Assembly (NCBI GenBank): GCA_900540295.1
Contig: UQFM01000007.1
Span: forward strand, 1 to 43,340
Length of the DNA: 43,340 nt
From: an uncultured Oscillospiraceae bacterium
GTDB taxonomy: Bacteria; Bacillota; Clostridia; Oscillospirales; Acutalibacteraceae
Direction: 5' to 3'
In this document: positions 23,810 to 31,957 of the stretch, one piece after another
How positions within the stretch are numbered: the stretch's first letter is position 1
Layout: each line of letters opens with the position of its first letter
Notes under the pieces: model-generated
Told to the model about the DNA's origin: nothing
The model's database searches: none
Seen by the model: the letters and a program-made list of their open reading frames with translations, nothing else
Program-made: the position numbers and the translations under genes

Positions 23810-24512
23810 TCTTCCTCAGGCTCCTTTCCATCAGCTTCACAAGCAAACTGATTATCAGCACAAGTACGATATAAATGACTGCCATAACAAGATACGGAAT
23901 CATAAATTCATAGGTTGCCGTACCGATTTTTCGGAATGCGACATACAAATCCGTTGCACCGATAAAGCTGACAATCGATGTTTCCTTTACCAACGTAATA
24001 AACTCATTGCCGAGTGTCGGCAGGATATTTTTTACCGCCTGCGGAATCACGATTTTTATCATGGTGGTGCCGAAGCTCAAGCCCATAGCGCGGCCGCCTT
24101 CCATCTGCCCGGGATCCACCGACAGAATGCCGCTGCGCATAATTTCGGAAATATACGCGCCCGAATTCATACCGAACACAATGCAGGCAACCGTAACCGA
24201 CGGAATATTGACGCCCATAAGCGGCAAAGCGACAAAGTAAAACAGCAACAGCTGTACCACCATAGGCGTACCGCGGAAAAAGCCGACATATACACTGCAA
24301 ATACCGTTTAAGATTTTCGGCAGTTTCTTATATTTCGGCAAAACACGAACGGTTGCAATCAGCGTGCCGATGACAATACCGATTAAAAGACCTACAACGG
24401 CAATTTTGGCGGTATTCTGCAAGCCCGTTAAAATTTCGGATATGTACGCGTCTGCACTGCTGCCTTGAAACAGCTCAATAAATTTTTGAAATTTACGTTC
24501 AAAGCTACCCAT
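23793..24512 (-). CDS. Polar amino acid ABC transporter permease
   Basis: This protein has 239 residues from ATG 24512, behind AAAGGG at seven bases; the upstream frame to 24554 lies in a hairpin. It has about five membrane helices. GLLIGIVIGTLIA near the start, FFRGTPMVVQLLLFYF and the EAA-type loop QMEGGRAMGLSFGTTMIKIVIPQA are diagnostic of HisMQ/GlnP permeases. It works with the GlnQ-like ATPase and the lipoprotein encoded upstream. Confidence 0.93.
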   Translation of the reverse strand: MGSFERKFQKFIELFQGSSADAYISEILTGLQNTAKIAVVGLLIGIVIGTLIATVRVLPKYKKLPKILNGICSVYVGFFRGTPMVVQLLLFYFVALPLMGVNIPSVTVACIVFGMNSGAYISEIMRSGILSVDPGQMEGGRAMGLSFGTTMIKIVIPQAVKNILPTLGNEFITLVKETSIVSFIGATDLYVAFRKIGTATYEFMIPYLVMAVIYIVLVLIISLLVKLMERSLRKSDRGR

Positions 24513-24540
24513 ATTCAAACCCTTTATCTGTCTGAGATAC

Positions 24541-24575
24541 GACAATAGCCTCACCGAAAAGGTGAGGTTATTGTC
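24541..24575 (-). promoter_or_regulatory. Intercistronic hairpin without U-tract
   Basis: A 15-pair stem (24541-24555 with 24561-24575, one G-T pair, five-base loop) lies between the binding-protein stop and the permease start. No T-run follows on the minus strand, so it is not a classic terminator. It may protect the 3' end of binding-protein mRNA and raise its level over the permease, as known for other ABC importers. Confidence 0.6.
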
Positions 24576-24595
24576 TAACGCTTATTCAACTGAAA

Positions 24596-25447
24596 TTATG
24601 CGGCTTCGTTCATGGATTTCACAATAGACTCCGCAGGTGCGGCATCGATAATGACATACTGGAGATTGCCGTTGACAACATCCTGCACCGCAAGCGCGCC
24701 GCTCGAATATCCTTTTGCGGTTACTTTAAAGCCGTTGGATTCATAATCGCCCGTGCTTTCGGTAAACAACTGACCGGTTGTACCGTTCTGGAAGCCGATA
24801 TTGGTCGTATTGTCCATCGTTTTAAGAATTGCAATAACGTCATCTGCGGTTTTGCATTCGTCAAACTTTGTGTCGTCGCCTTTTACAATCAACTGCTGAG
24901 AAGCCTGATAATAAGAATCCGAGAAAGTAACGGACTCCTTGCGCTCTTCGTTAACGGTCAAGCCCGCCATAGCGATGTCGCATTTGTGACCGCCGACTGC
25001 CAGGCAAACCGCTTCAAAGTCCATGTGCTGAATGACAAGCTCCTTGCCGAGTTTTTCGGCAAGCAGTGCCGCGATTTCCATATCCACGCCGAGGAAGTTT
25101 TCCCCTTCGGAATACTCAAAGGGCGGGAACTCCGCGTTGGTTGCCACAACCAGCTGGTCTTTGCTCTCGTCAAGCGCCGCGGATTTGATTGCCTTCGGCG
25201 TACCGTCGCCGAAATAGTTGTTGAAGATTTCCTCCAGCTTGCCGTTTGATTTGATTTCGGCAATAAATGCGTTGACCTGCTCCAGCAGTTCGGGCTGGTC
25301 TTTATCCACACCGAACGCATATTCTTCGTCGGTCAGATTGATATTGACAACCTTAACCGCAGGTGTGTTTGCGCCGCAAGCCGCGAACATGCCGACAACC
25401 ATTGCCAATGTCAAAAGAAGTGCAAGAATTTTTGTTGCTTTTTTCAT
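24596..25447 (-). CDS. Amino acid-binding lipoprotein with circularly permuted SBP domain
   Basis: This 283-residue lipoprotein has lipobox FAAC (Cys24). Family 3 binding proteins normally begin with the strand-loop found here at 98-112 (QLVVATNAEFPPFEY) and end with a terminal helix block. Here that terminal block (EEYAFGVDKDQPELLEQVNA to NNYFGDG, residues 41-82) comes first, right after the signal. The protein then stops after NLQYVIIDAAPAESIVKSMN, the point where the terminal block would normally follow. All parts appear present but rotated. Ligand residues look kept: FPPFEY, the Arg of NEERKESV, GTTG and IIDAAPAE. It should bind a polar amino acid for the permease and ATPase downstream. 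Start ATG 25447, AAGGGG upstream. Confidence 0.85.
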   Translation of the reverse strand: MKKATKILALLLTLAMVVGMFAACGANTPAVKVVNINLTDEEYAFGVDKDQPELLEQVNAFIAEIKSNGKLEEIFNNYFGDGTPKAIKSAALDESKDQLVVATNAEFPPFEYSEGENFLGVDMEIAALLAEKLGKELVIQHMDFEAVCLAVGGHKCDIAMAGLTVNEERKESVTFSDSYYQASQQLIVKGDDTKFDECKTADDVIAILKTMDNTTNIGFQNGTTGQLFTESTGDYESNGFKVTAKGYSSGALAVQDVVNGNLQYVIIDAAPAESIVKSMNEAA

Positions 25448-25479
25448 TTTATCTGCCCCTTTACATAAATTATGGTATT

Positions 25480-25508
25480 ACTATACACCAAGTTGTATAA
25501 TTTTGCAA
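25480..25508 (-). promoter_or_regulatory. Sigma-A promoter of the amino acid importer operon
   Basis: On the minus strand TTGCAA (25503-25508), a 17-base spacer and TATAGT (25480-25485). It lies just upstream of the binding-protein gene and immediately after the GtrA stop codon. Confidence 0.65.
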
Positions 25509-25521
25509 GCGAAATGTATTT

Positions 25522-25980
25522 TTATTCGTCTTTTGGTTTTTTCTTCCGAAAAACGAACCATTTTCCGAATACATAATTGGCGACAATGACAATAACCTGT
25601 GCAACCGTTTTTGCCGCGAATTCTCCGACGGGCAAGGAAGCATACACATAGGTATTCATATGCAGAATATCCAGCAGCAGTTTCAGCGTTACCCACTCCA
25701 TACCGAGAGACAAAAGCCGTGCCGCAACAAACTCCAAAAATTCCAGAGCTACCTTGCGCGCACCTTTCGTGCGGCTTTCAAACACCCATTTTCGGTTGGT
25801 CACATATGCAAATAAAACCGCACCGACCCACGCAAGCACGGTAGCCGCAGACCAGCCAAACTTCAAACCCGCCGTGCAGGAAAAATAAATGATGTAATTG
25901 ACAACCGTGGTCAATCCGCCGAAAAAAACATACAATATCGGTTCTTTATACTTCCAAAACAGGGCTTTCAGTTTTTTCAA
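25522..25980 (-). CDS. GtrA family membrane protein
   Basis: This protein has 152 residues from a TTG at 25980, chosen because AAGGAG lies eight bases upstream; a GTG at 26001 has none. It has four helices. The N-terminal FFGGLTTVVNYIIYF and the later YVTNRKWVFESR plus KWVFRKKK are hallmarks of GtrA proteins, which help move isoprenoid-linked sugars across the membrane. Neighbours give no specific glycosylation pathway. The position after ispF is suggestive only. Confidence 0.88.
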   Translation of the reverse strand: MKKLKALFWKYKEPILYVFFGGLTTVVNYIIYFSCTAGLKFGWSAATVLAWVGAVLFAYVTNRKWVFESRTKGARKVALEFLEFVAARLLSLGMEWVTLKLLLDILHMNTYVYASLPVGEFAAKTVAQVIVIVANYVFGKWFVFRKKKPKDE

Positions 25981-26014
25981 AACGCAATCTCCTTTTTGCA
26001 CTTTTCCGCAAGCG

Positions 26015-26053
26015 TTAAGGTGACTGCATCCGAAACGAATGCAGTCACCTTAA
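26015..26053 (-). promoter_or_regulatory. 15-bp perfect hairpin spanning the ispF stop codon
   Basis: Arms 26015-26029 and 26039-26053 pair perfectly across a nine-base loop. The ispF stop codon (26050-26052) lies in the ascending arm. No T-run follows on the minus strand, so termination is uncertain. It may stabilise the ispDF message or act as a weak terminator before gtrA. Confidence 0.55.
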
Positions 26054-26547
26054 ATAAACGGAATTTCCTGTTTTTCCGTAATCAGGCACACTGCGTGTGC
26101 GGCAATCCCCTCTTTTGCGCCTGTAAATCCGAGCCCCTCTTCTGTCGTCGCCTTGACGCTGACGGCGGATACAGGCAGACGGCAGGCGTGTGCAATATTT
26201 TCACGCATTTGCGGGATAAAAGGCGCTAACTTCGGGGCTTGCGCCAAGACGGTTGCATCAATGTTATTTACGGACCAGTGTTCTTTTTTTAACAGATTTA
26301 CAACGGCTTCCAACAATTTCAGACTGTCCGCGCCTTTATAGCGTTCGTCCGTATCGGGAAAATGCTTGCCGATGTCGCCGAGTGCCGCCGCACCCAAAAG
26401 CGCGTCGCTGACAGCGTGCAAAAGCACATCCGCATCGGAATGCCCCAAAAGCCCGATACCGTTGTTTTCGATTTCCACCCCGCCCAAAATCAGTTTACGT
26501 CCCTCGGTTAAACGGTGTACATCATAGCCGTGTCCTATTCGAAGCAC
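26050..26547 (-). CDS. ispF: 2-C-methyl-D-erythritol 2,4-cyclodiphosphate synthase
   Basis: This 165-residue enzyme of the MEP isoprenoid pathway has the metal-binding GHGYDVHRL at the N-terminus, GHSDADVLLHAVSDALLGAA with the second metal His, and the C-terminal substrate region ATTEEGLGFTGAKEGIAAHAV. Length is normal. It overlaps ispD by 13 bases, so the two consecutive pathway steps are coupled. Confidence 0.97.
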   Translation of the reverse strand: MLRIGHGYDVHRLTEGRKLILGGVEIENNGIGLLGHSDADVLLHAVSDALLGAAALGDIGKHFPDTDERYKGADSLKLLEAVVNLLKKEHWSVNNIDATVLAQAPKLAPFIPQMRENIAHACRLPVSAVSVKATTEEGLGFTGAKEGIAAHAVCLITEKQEIPFI

Positions 26548-27287
26548 TGTTCTTTCCTCCCGCTCAGTATCCCCTCCGCCAGAGCAATATCCTCGGGCGT
26601 GGTGATTTTTATATTTTCGTAACTGCCCTCGACCATAAATACAGGGATTCCCGCCGCTTCCATCAGCTTACAGTCATCTGTAAACGCCTGACTGTTCGGC
26701 ACAGTTTCGGCGGCATGGAGATACAGCTGTTTTGCGAAAACCTGCGGTGTATGCACCGCCCAAAGCGCAGAACGGTCAGGCGTGTCCAAAATCCTGCCAT
26801 CCTCAGCAACCACCTTGATGGTATCCTTGACGCGCACACCCGTTGCGGCGGCATTTTCTGCGAAAGCTTTTTGCACCGTTGTTTCAATAATCTCCTCTGT
26901 AACCAATGGACGTGCGCCGTCATGAATCGCCAAAAATTCCGAATTCGGGGACACACGGCGGACGGCGGCAAATACGCTTTCCTGCCGCGTTGCCCCGCCT
27001 TTTACAATATCGGTTACCTTTTGAATTCCATAAGCTTTGACTGCCGCAAACAAATCTGGAATATCCTGTTCGCGCGCTGCGACTGCAATTTCGTCTATCC
27101 ACGGACTTTCCGAAAAAGTCCGAAGTGTCCGAATAAGCACAGGGACGCCGTCAATCCGCAGTTTCTGCTTATTGACGCCGCCCATTCTTGTGGAGTTGCC
27201 CGCCGCCACAATCACCGCCGTTACAAACGGACGGGAAGGTTCGGCAGACAGCTCCGTATTCTTTTTTTCGGTGTGAAACAAACGCAT
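26535..27287 (-). CDS. ispD: 2-C-methyl-D-erythritol 4-phosphate cytidylyltransferase
   Basis: This 250-residue nucleotidyltransferase has VIVAAGNSTRMGGVNKQKL, the CTP-binding loop with conserved Arg and Lys, AIHDGARPLV in the middle and FTDDCKLMEAAGIPV near the C-terminus, all typical of IspD. It makes CDP-methylerythritol in the cytoplasm. The first 20 residues are a short extension before the usual start; ATG 27287 has GAGGG upstream. ispF follows directly. Confidence 0.96.
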   Translation of the reverse strand: MRLFHTEKKNTELSAEPSRPFVTAVIVAAGNSTRMGGVNKQKLRIDGVPVLIRTLRTFSESPWIDEIAVAAREQDIPDLFAAVKAYGIQKVTDIVKGGATRQESVFAAVRRVSPNSEFLAIHDGARPLVTEEIIETTVQKAFAENAAATGVRVKDTIKVVAEDGRILDTPDRSALWAVHTPQVFAKQLYLHAAETVPNSQAFTDDCKLMEAAGIPVFMVEGSYENIKITTPEDIALAEGILSGRKEQCFE

Positions 27288-27330
27288 AAGTTACCCTCGA
27301 AAAAACTTTAATACGTTTATTTTACAACAA

Positions 27331-28596
27331 TCAAAGCAATTTTTCAAGTGTCGCCAATTTTACGCACAGGCAAAGCACTTCGACGGCTTTTTTGAGTTCT
27401 TCCGTAGACGGATATGTCGGTGCGATACGGATGTTTCTGTCCGCCGCATCTTTGCCGTACGGATAAGTTGCGCCGACCGAGGTTAACACCACGCCAAGCT
27501 CACGGCACAGCTCGCCGACACGTTTGGCACTGCATTCCGTGGTATTCAGACTGATAAAATAACCGCCCTTCGGCTCTGTCCAGCGGGCAAGGTCGTTTTC
27601 ACGAAGCTCGCGGTTTAAAGCATCCAGCACAATGCGGAATTTCGGCGCAATAATCGCCGCATGCTTTTTCATATGCGCCGCAACGCCTTCCGCGTCTTTA
27701 AAGTATTTTACATGCCGAAGCTGATTCATTTTATCATAGCTGATGGTCTGCATGGCAAGACGCGCCCGAATCGCCTGAATATTGTTGTCGGATGCGGCAA
27801 CCGCCGAAACGCCCGCACCGGGGAAGCTGATTTTGGATGTGGACGTAAATTCCACAAACATATCCGCAGAACCGAACGGCTTGCACGCCTCAAAAATATT
27901 CAAAAGGCGGTCGGGCCGGTCGTCTAAGTCGTGCACAACATAAGCGTTATCCCAAATCACACGGAAATCCTTTGCCGCAGGCTTCAATGCCGCCAACGCA
28001 CGCACGGTATCATCCGTATATGTGATGCCGTCGGGATTGGAATACTTCGGCACACAGAACATTCCCTTGACGCTCGGGTCTTTGACAAGCTCCTGTATTT
28101 TCTCCACATCGGGACCGTTTTCGGTCATCTCAACATTCAGCATTTCAATGCCGAAATGTTCACAAATGGTAAAGTGACGGTCATAACCGGGTACATTGCA
28201 GATGAATTTAATTTTCCCCTGCCGCATCCAAGGCTCTGCGCCCGCGCCGTGCGTCATGCACTGGGAAACGTAGTCAAACATCAGATTCAGACTCGACGCG
28301 CCGCCGACAATGACATTGGCAGGGTCAACCTCTAAAATCTCCGCAAACAGCTTTCTGCACTCGGGCAGTCCTTCAAGCACACCGTAGTTGCGGCAGTCAA
28401 AGCCGTTTTCCGCCTTGCAGTCGCACACACCGATTACGGTTTTCAAAATATCCATGGAAAGGTCAAGCTGGTCAGCCCCCGGCTTGCCGCGCGACATATC
28501 CAGCTTCAAATTCATTTTTTTGAGCGTTTCAAATTCTGCGTCCAACTGTTTTTTGCGCCGACGCAGTTCTTCTTTGGACATTTGCGAATATTGCAT
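27331..28596 (-). CDS. Class Ic aspartate aminotransferase-like PLP enzyme
   Basis: This 421-residue fold-type I aminotransferase has N-terminal KLDMSRGKPGADQLDLS, YGVLEGLPECRKLFAEIL for the cofactor region, VPKYSNPDGITYTDD, IWDNAYVVHDL and the PLP-binding Lys in TSTSKISFPGAG. The set matches the 1c subgroup of aspartate aminotransferases rather than AspC. It would transfer the amino group between aspartate and 2-oxoglutarate; other amino acids are possible. Start ATG 28596 follows GGAGG. It is preceded by its own promoter. Confidence 0.88.
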   Translation of the reverse strand: MQYSQMSKEELRRRKKQLDAEFETLKKMNLKLDMSRGKPGADQLDLSMDILKTVIGVCDCKAENGFDCRNYGVLEGLPECRKLFAEILEVDPANVIVGGASSLNLMFDYVSQCMTHGAGAEPWMRQGKIKFICNVPGYDRHFTICEHFGIEMLNVEMTENGPDVEKIQELVKDPSVKGMFCVPKYSNPDGITYTDDTVRALAALKPAAKDFRVIWDNAYVVHDLDDRPDRLLNIFEACKPFGSADMFVEFTSTSKISFPGAGVSAVAASDNNIQAIRARLAMQTISYDKMNQLRHVKYFKDAEGVAAHMKKHAAIIAPKFRIVLDALNRELRENDLARWTEPKGGYFISLNTTECSAKRVGELCRELGVVLTSVGATYPYGKDAADRNIRIAPTYPSTEELKKAVEVLCLCVKLATLEKLL

Positions 28597-28639
28597 ATCC
28601 TAAGCCTCCGAGTTTCATACATAATTTGATTACCGATAA

Positions 28640-28668
28640 ATTTTATTACATTTTATGTTTTTTTGCAA
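28640..28668 (-). promoter_or_regulatory. Probable promoter of the aminotransferase gene
   Basis: On the minus strand TTGCAA (28663-28668), a 17-base spacer and TAAAAT (28640-28645), about 45 bases before the start codon. Confidence 0.55.
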
Positions 28669-28761
28669 TATGTGTTTTATATTCCTGCAAAAATTCCATG
28701 AAAGGAACAAGCAAGCGGCATTCCCGCAGGGCTTTTCGTGCATATCCGCCAAAGAAAAGCG

Positions 28762-30081
28762 TCATTTTTTACGGGTGAACAATGCGGGCAAAATAATCGG
28801 CTTCTCTTCGCCTGCTTTCTGCATTTCCCGTTTTAACAATTCCTGCATAAAACCGCGTGCTTCTTTGTAAACCGAATTCCGAACCAAATTCACTTTCTCG
28901 CATGGGTCTTTTTCCAAATCGTACAAATAATCTTCAAAGTAGATTTTCGATTTATGCCTTGCAAATCCCGAACCGACTGCGCGCACGGAATATTTGTATT
29001 TTTTCGTCCGCACCGCACGCCCGCACTGGCTTTCGCTGATTTGAATAAATACGCAGTCGCGTTCATTTTCCCCCGACAGCATAGGTACAATCGATTTCCC
29101 CGAAAAGCTCTGCGGAATCGAAATGCCTGCAATATCCAAAAGCGTCGGCGGCAAATCGATTAAGCTGACAAGGCAATCCGTCCGTCTGCCGCCGCAAAAC
29201 GGTCCGCCCGCAATAACCAGCGGTGTGTGCGTGGCACTGTCGTGACAGGAACGCTTATACTCTGCATTCCGCGTTTTGAAATGCGAGCCGTGGTCGCTTG
29301 TATAAATGATAACGGTGTTTTCGTAAAGTCCTTGTTCTTTCAGCTTTTCTACCAGCCGACCGACATTCTCATCTAAACGGTGGATGGCCGCCATATAATC
29401 GGGATACATCTCTTTGTAATCCCCGGGTAAAAACGAAAGGTCTTCAGGTATGGGATAGTCCTTGAATTTCGGTACGGTTTCCGTCGGTCCCTCATACCGC
29501 TTACGGTCATTTTGATGGTGCGGCTCAATATGCGAAACGAACAGGAAAAACGGCTTATCGGACGTTTTTTGCTCCAAATATTCCAATGCAAAATCGTTGA
29601 TACAGTCCGCGCGGTAACCCTCGAAGTCAATGCGGTTGCCATCGCCGTCGAAAATATATCCGTCGTAGCCGTGGGAAGTAAACTCCAATATATCCGCCGC
29701 GCGCCACCAATCCTTGTATTCGCCCTGCATATCCTTCGGAATCGCTGTTTTTTCACAGTGCATCCCGACGTTCGGGAAACGGTCGGACGCCAGATGCCAT
29801 TTGCCGACATAGGCGGTCTCGTACCCCGCTTCGTTGAAATAGGCGGCAAGCGGTTTGATATTTTGGGGCAGCGGCACACCGTTCCAATAACATCCGCATT
29901 CCGTAGCATACTGCCCCGTTTGCAGGCACGCACGCGCTGGACCGCAGACAGGCTGGCAGGTAAAGGAATTCTCAAACAGAACGCCCTCTTCTGCAAGCTC
30001 CGTTAAGTTCGGCGTAACGGTTTCGTTGACGGTATCCCACCGTTGTTGGTCGCTGAAATAAAAAATAATATTCGGACGCAT
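28762..30081 (-). CDS. Type I sulfatase (arylsulfatase A-like)
   Basis: This 439-residue sulfatase has no signal peptide. The modified-Cys motif is C46-G-P-A-R50 followed by ACLQTG, so Cys46 is expected to be converted to formylglycine. Metal ligands appear in IIFYFSDQQRWDT at the start and in YTSDHGSHF. It would remove sulfate from a small or imported substrate, since it looks cytoplasmic. In anaerobes the maturation enzyme is AnSME, which is not in the window. It is co-transcribed behind a TauE-type exporter (15 bases apart), which could expel sulfur oxyanion. The start ATG 30081 has AAAGG upstream. Confidence 0.92.
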   Translation of the reverse strand: MRPNIIFYFSDQQRWDTVNETVTPNLTELAEEGVLFENSFTCQPVCGPARACLQTGQYATECGCYWNGVPLPQNIKPLAAYFNEAGYETAYVGKWHLASDRFPNVGMHCEKTAIPKDMQGEYKDWWRAADILEFTSHGYDGYIFDGDGNRIDFEGYRADCINDFALEYLEQKTSDKPFFLFVSHIEPHHQNDRKRYEGPTETVPKFKDYPIPEDLSFLPGDYKEMYPDYMAAIHRLDENVGRLVEKLKEQGLYENTVIIYTSDHGSHFKTRNAEYKRSCHDSATHTPLVIAGGPFCGGRRTDCLVSLIDLPPTLLDIAGISIPQSFSGKSIVPMLSGENERDCVFIQISESQCGRAVRTKKYKYSVRAVGSGFARHKSKIYFEDYLYDLEKDPCEKVNLVRNSVYKEARGFMQELLKREMQKAGEEKPIILPALFTRKK

Positions 30082-30096
30082 CTTTATACACCTTTC

Positions 30097-30876
30097 TCAG
30101 CAAAATGCCGTAACTGTATTGTATAAGGTTAAAATGACCATGGAAAAAATCGCCAGTGAAAAGGTAATTCGCGCCGCCTTCTCACTGCATTTGCGGTTCA
30201 AAACCGCGCCGAGTAAGCCGCCGACCACCGCACAGGGAATCACCGCCAAAAGCATTTTTAAATCGTAGTTTTGCACTCCGCCGCGCAGAAGCTGTATGCC
30301 CAGATTGGAAAGCTGGGAGAAAAAGATAACCGCAACGGAATACACTGCCGCATCCCTTACGGAGAAGGAGAACAGCAGAGTCAGCGCGGCAACATTGATC
30401 GGTCCGCCGCCGATACCCAAAAACGCCGCCAAGGCGCCGAGCAGTAAGCCCGCGCACAGAATCCCGATTGGATTTTGAAGCCTCGCCGTTTTGGTACGGA
30501 CATTGACAAAAATGAGCACGCAAAAAAGCAATGCGCACAGTGTGGCGGACTGCATGCCTTTCACCGCATCCGCCGACTGCGCGGACTGCAAAGCGGCTGA
30601 AAAAGCGCGGTTTCCGAGAAAACCGCCGAGCACTGCCCCCGCCGACAGCGGAAGCAAAATCCGCTTTTCAAAGGAAACGCCCTTTTTCAAATATTTTGCC
30701 GTTGAAGTGACAGACATGGCGAAAACCGCGCAAGAAGAAAAAAAGGAGATTTCCGAAAGCGTATGCATATGCAGTGCATCCAGCATCGGCTTTATGATGA
30801 CGCCGCCCCCCAAGCCGACAAACGCACCGAGTAAAGTGGAAAGAAAAATGACAACGGAATAAATGAAATATTGCAT
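30097..30876 (-). CDS. TauE/SafE family sulfite/sulfur-anion exporter
   Basis: This 259-residue protein has about eight membrane helices. It carries the repeated family motif near each half start: LLGAFVGLGGGVIIKPML and LGALAAFLGIGGGPINVAAL. TauE/SafE proteins export sulfite, sulfoacetate or related anions. It is the first gene of an operon with the sulfatase, so disposal of the released sulfur anion is the simplest reading. GAGG lies eight bases before the ATG. Confidence 0.9.
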   Translation of the reverse strand: MQYFIYSVVIFLSTLLGAFVGLGGGVIIKPMLDALHMHTLSEISFFSSCAVFAMSVTSTAKYLKKGVSFEKRILLPLSAGAVLGGFLGNRAFSAALQSAQSADAVKGMQSATLCALLFCVLIFVNVRTKTARLQNPIGILCAGLLLGALAAFLGIGGGPINVAALTLLFSFSVRDAAVYSVAVIFFSQLSNLGIQLLRGGVQNYDLKMLLAVIPCAVVGGLLGAVLNRKCSEKAARITFSLAIFSMVILTLYNTVTAFC

Positions 30877-30894
30877 ACTGTATACCTCAAACAG

Positions 30895-30923
30895 AGTATA
30901 CCATTTTCCGCCGTTATTTACAA
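30895..30923 (-). promoter_or_regulatory. Sigma-A promoter of the TauE-sulfatase operon
   Basis: On the minus strand TTGTAA (30918-30923), a 17-base spacer and TATACT (30895-30900). It stands back to back with the manA promoter at 30932-30960. Confidence 0.68.
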
Positions 30924-30931
30924 GATATGTA

Positions 30932-30960
30932 TTGATTTAAAACGGCGCTTTTGATAAGAT
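30932..30960 (+). promoter_or_regulatory. Sigma-A promoter of manA
   Basis: TTGATT (30932-30937), a 17-base spacer and TAAGAT (30955-30960), 36 bases before the manA start. The divergent promoter of the sulfatase operon lies nine bases away. Confidence 0.62.
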
Positions 30961-30996
30961 AAAGAAGAATTCACATAAAAGAAAAGGATGTTATAT

Positions 30997-31956
30997 ATGC
31001 TGTTCAAATTATCTCCCGCGCTGAAAGACTATCTTTGGGGCGGTACAAAGCTCAAAAACGATTTCGGCTTCCAAACAGATTTGGATATTGTCGCCGAGGG
31101 CTGGATGCTTTCCTGCCACAAGGACGGCGAAAATCACATTGAAAACGGTGCATATCGGGGCAAAACGCTTTCCGAGGTCGTCGGTATACTCGGCAACGCG
31201 TGTCTCGGGACAAACGCAGAAAAATTTGACCGTTTCCCGATTCTGATTAAGCTGATTGACGCGAAAAAGGATTTGTCCGTACAGGTACATCCCGACAACG
31301 ACTATGCTCTGCGCGTCGAGGGTGAATACGGCAAAACGGAATGCTGGTATATTTTGGACTGTGACGAGGGTGCAGAACTGATTTACGGCTTTAAAGAACC
31401 GATTACAAGCAAAGAATTTCGCGCAAGAATTGCAGACAACACGTTTTTAGACGCGGTCAACAAAGTAAAAGTGCAAAAAGGCGATTTGTTCTTTATTGAG
31501 GCAGGTACACTGCACGCCATCGGCGGCGGCATTCTGCTTGCGGAAATTCAGCAAAATTCCAACACGACCTACCGCGTATACGATTACGGGCGTGTCGGTG
31601 CAGACGGCAAGCCGCGCGAACTGCACACGGAAAAAGCGATAGATGTTACCGACTGCACGCCGCCTGCACGGGATACCAAGCCCGAGGGTGCAAAACTACA
31701 AAAAGACGGTTATACCGAGCAGGTATTGACAACCTGTGAGCTATTCACGGTAAAAGCGGTTGCCGTTACGGAAAAATATGAGAGCGAAGCAACCAAAACC
31801 TCGTTTGTATCTTTGCTGATTACAGACGGCGTCGGCACGGTGTCCTGCGGTACAGAAACGGTTTCCGCCAAAAAAGGTGACAGCCTGTTTTTAACGGCGG
31901 ACAGCGGTGCATTCACCGTCAGCGGTACGCTGTCGCTTGTGGAAACGAGGGTGTAG
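30997..31956 (+). CDS. manA: Mannose-6-phosphate isomerase, class I
   Basis: This protein has 319 residues from ATG 30997, which has AAAAGGA nine bases upstream; an ATG at 30988 is too close to that site. Zinc ligands appear in LSVQVHPDN, GKTECWYIL and GTLHAIGGG, the cupin core of type I phosphomannose isomerases, and the N-terminal DYLWGG is typical. The enzyme interconverts mannose 6-phosphate and fructose 6-phosphate. The next gene starts two bases after its stop. Confidence 0.95.
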   Translation: MLFKLSPALKDYLWGGTKLKNDFGFQTDLDIVAEGWMLSCHKDGENHIENGAYRGKTLSEVVGILGNACLGTNAEKFDRFPILIKLIDAKKDLSVQVHPDNDYALRVEGEYGKTECWYILDCDEGAELIYGFKEPITSKEFRARIADNTFLDAVNKVKVQKGDLFFIEAGTLHAIGGGILLAEIQQNSNTTYRVYDYGRVGADGKPRELHTEKAIDVTDCTPPARDTKPEGAKLQKDGYTEQVLTTCELFTVKAVAVTEKYESEATKTSFVSLLITDGVGTVSCGTETVSAKKGDSLFLTADSGAFTVSGTLSLVETRV

Positions 31957-31957
31957 T

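Noticed and set aside
29373..29996. 207-residue frame within the sulfatase gene
   Set aside because: A shifted-frame shadow of the sulfatase; the true frame carries the CxPxR motif.
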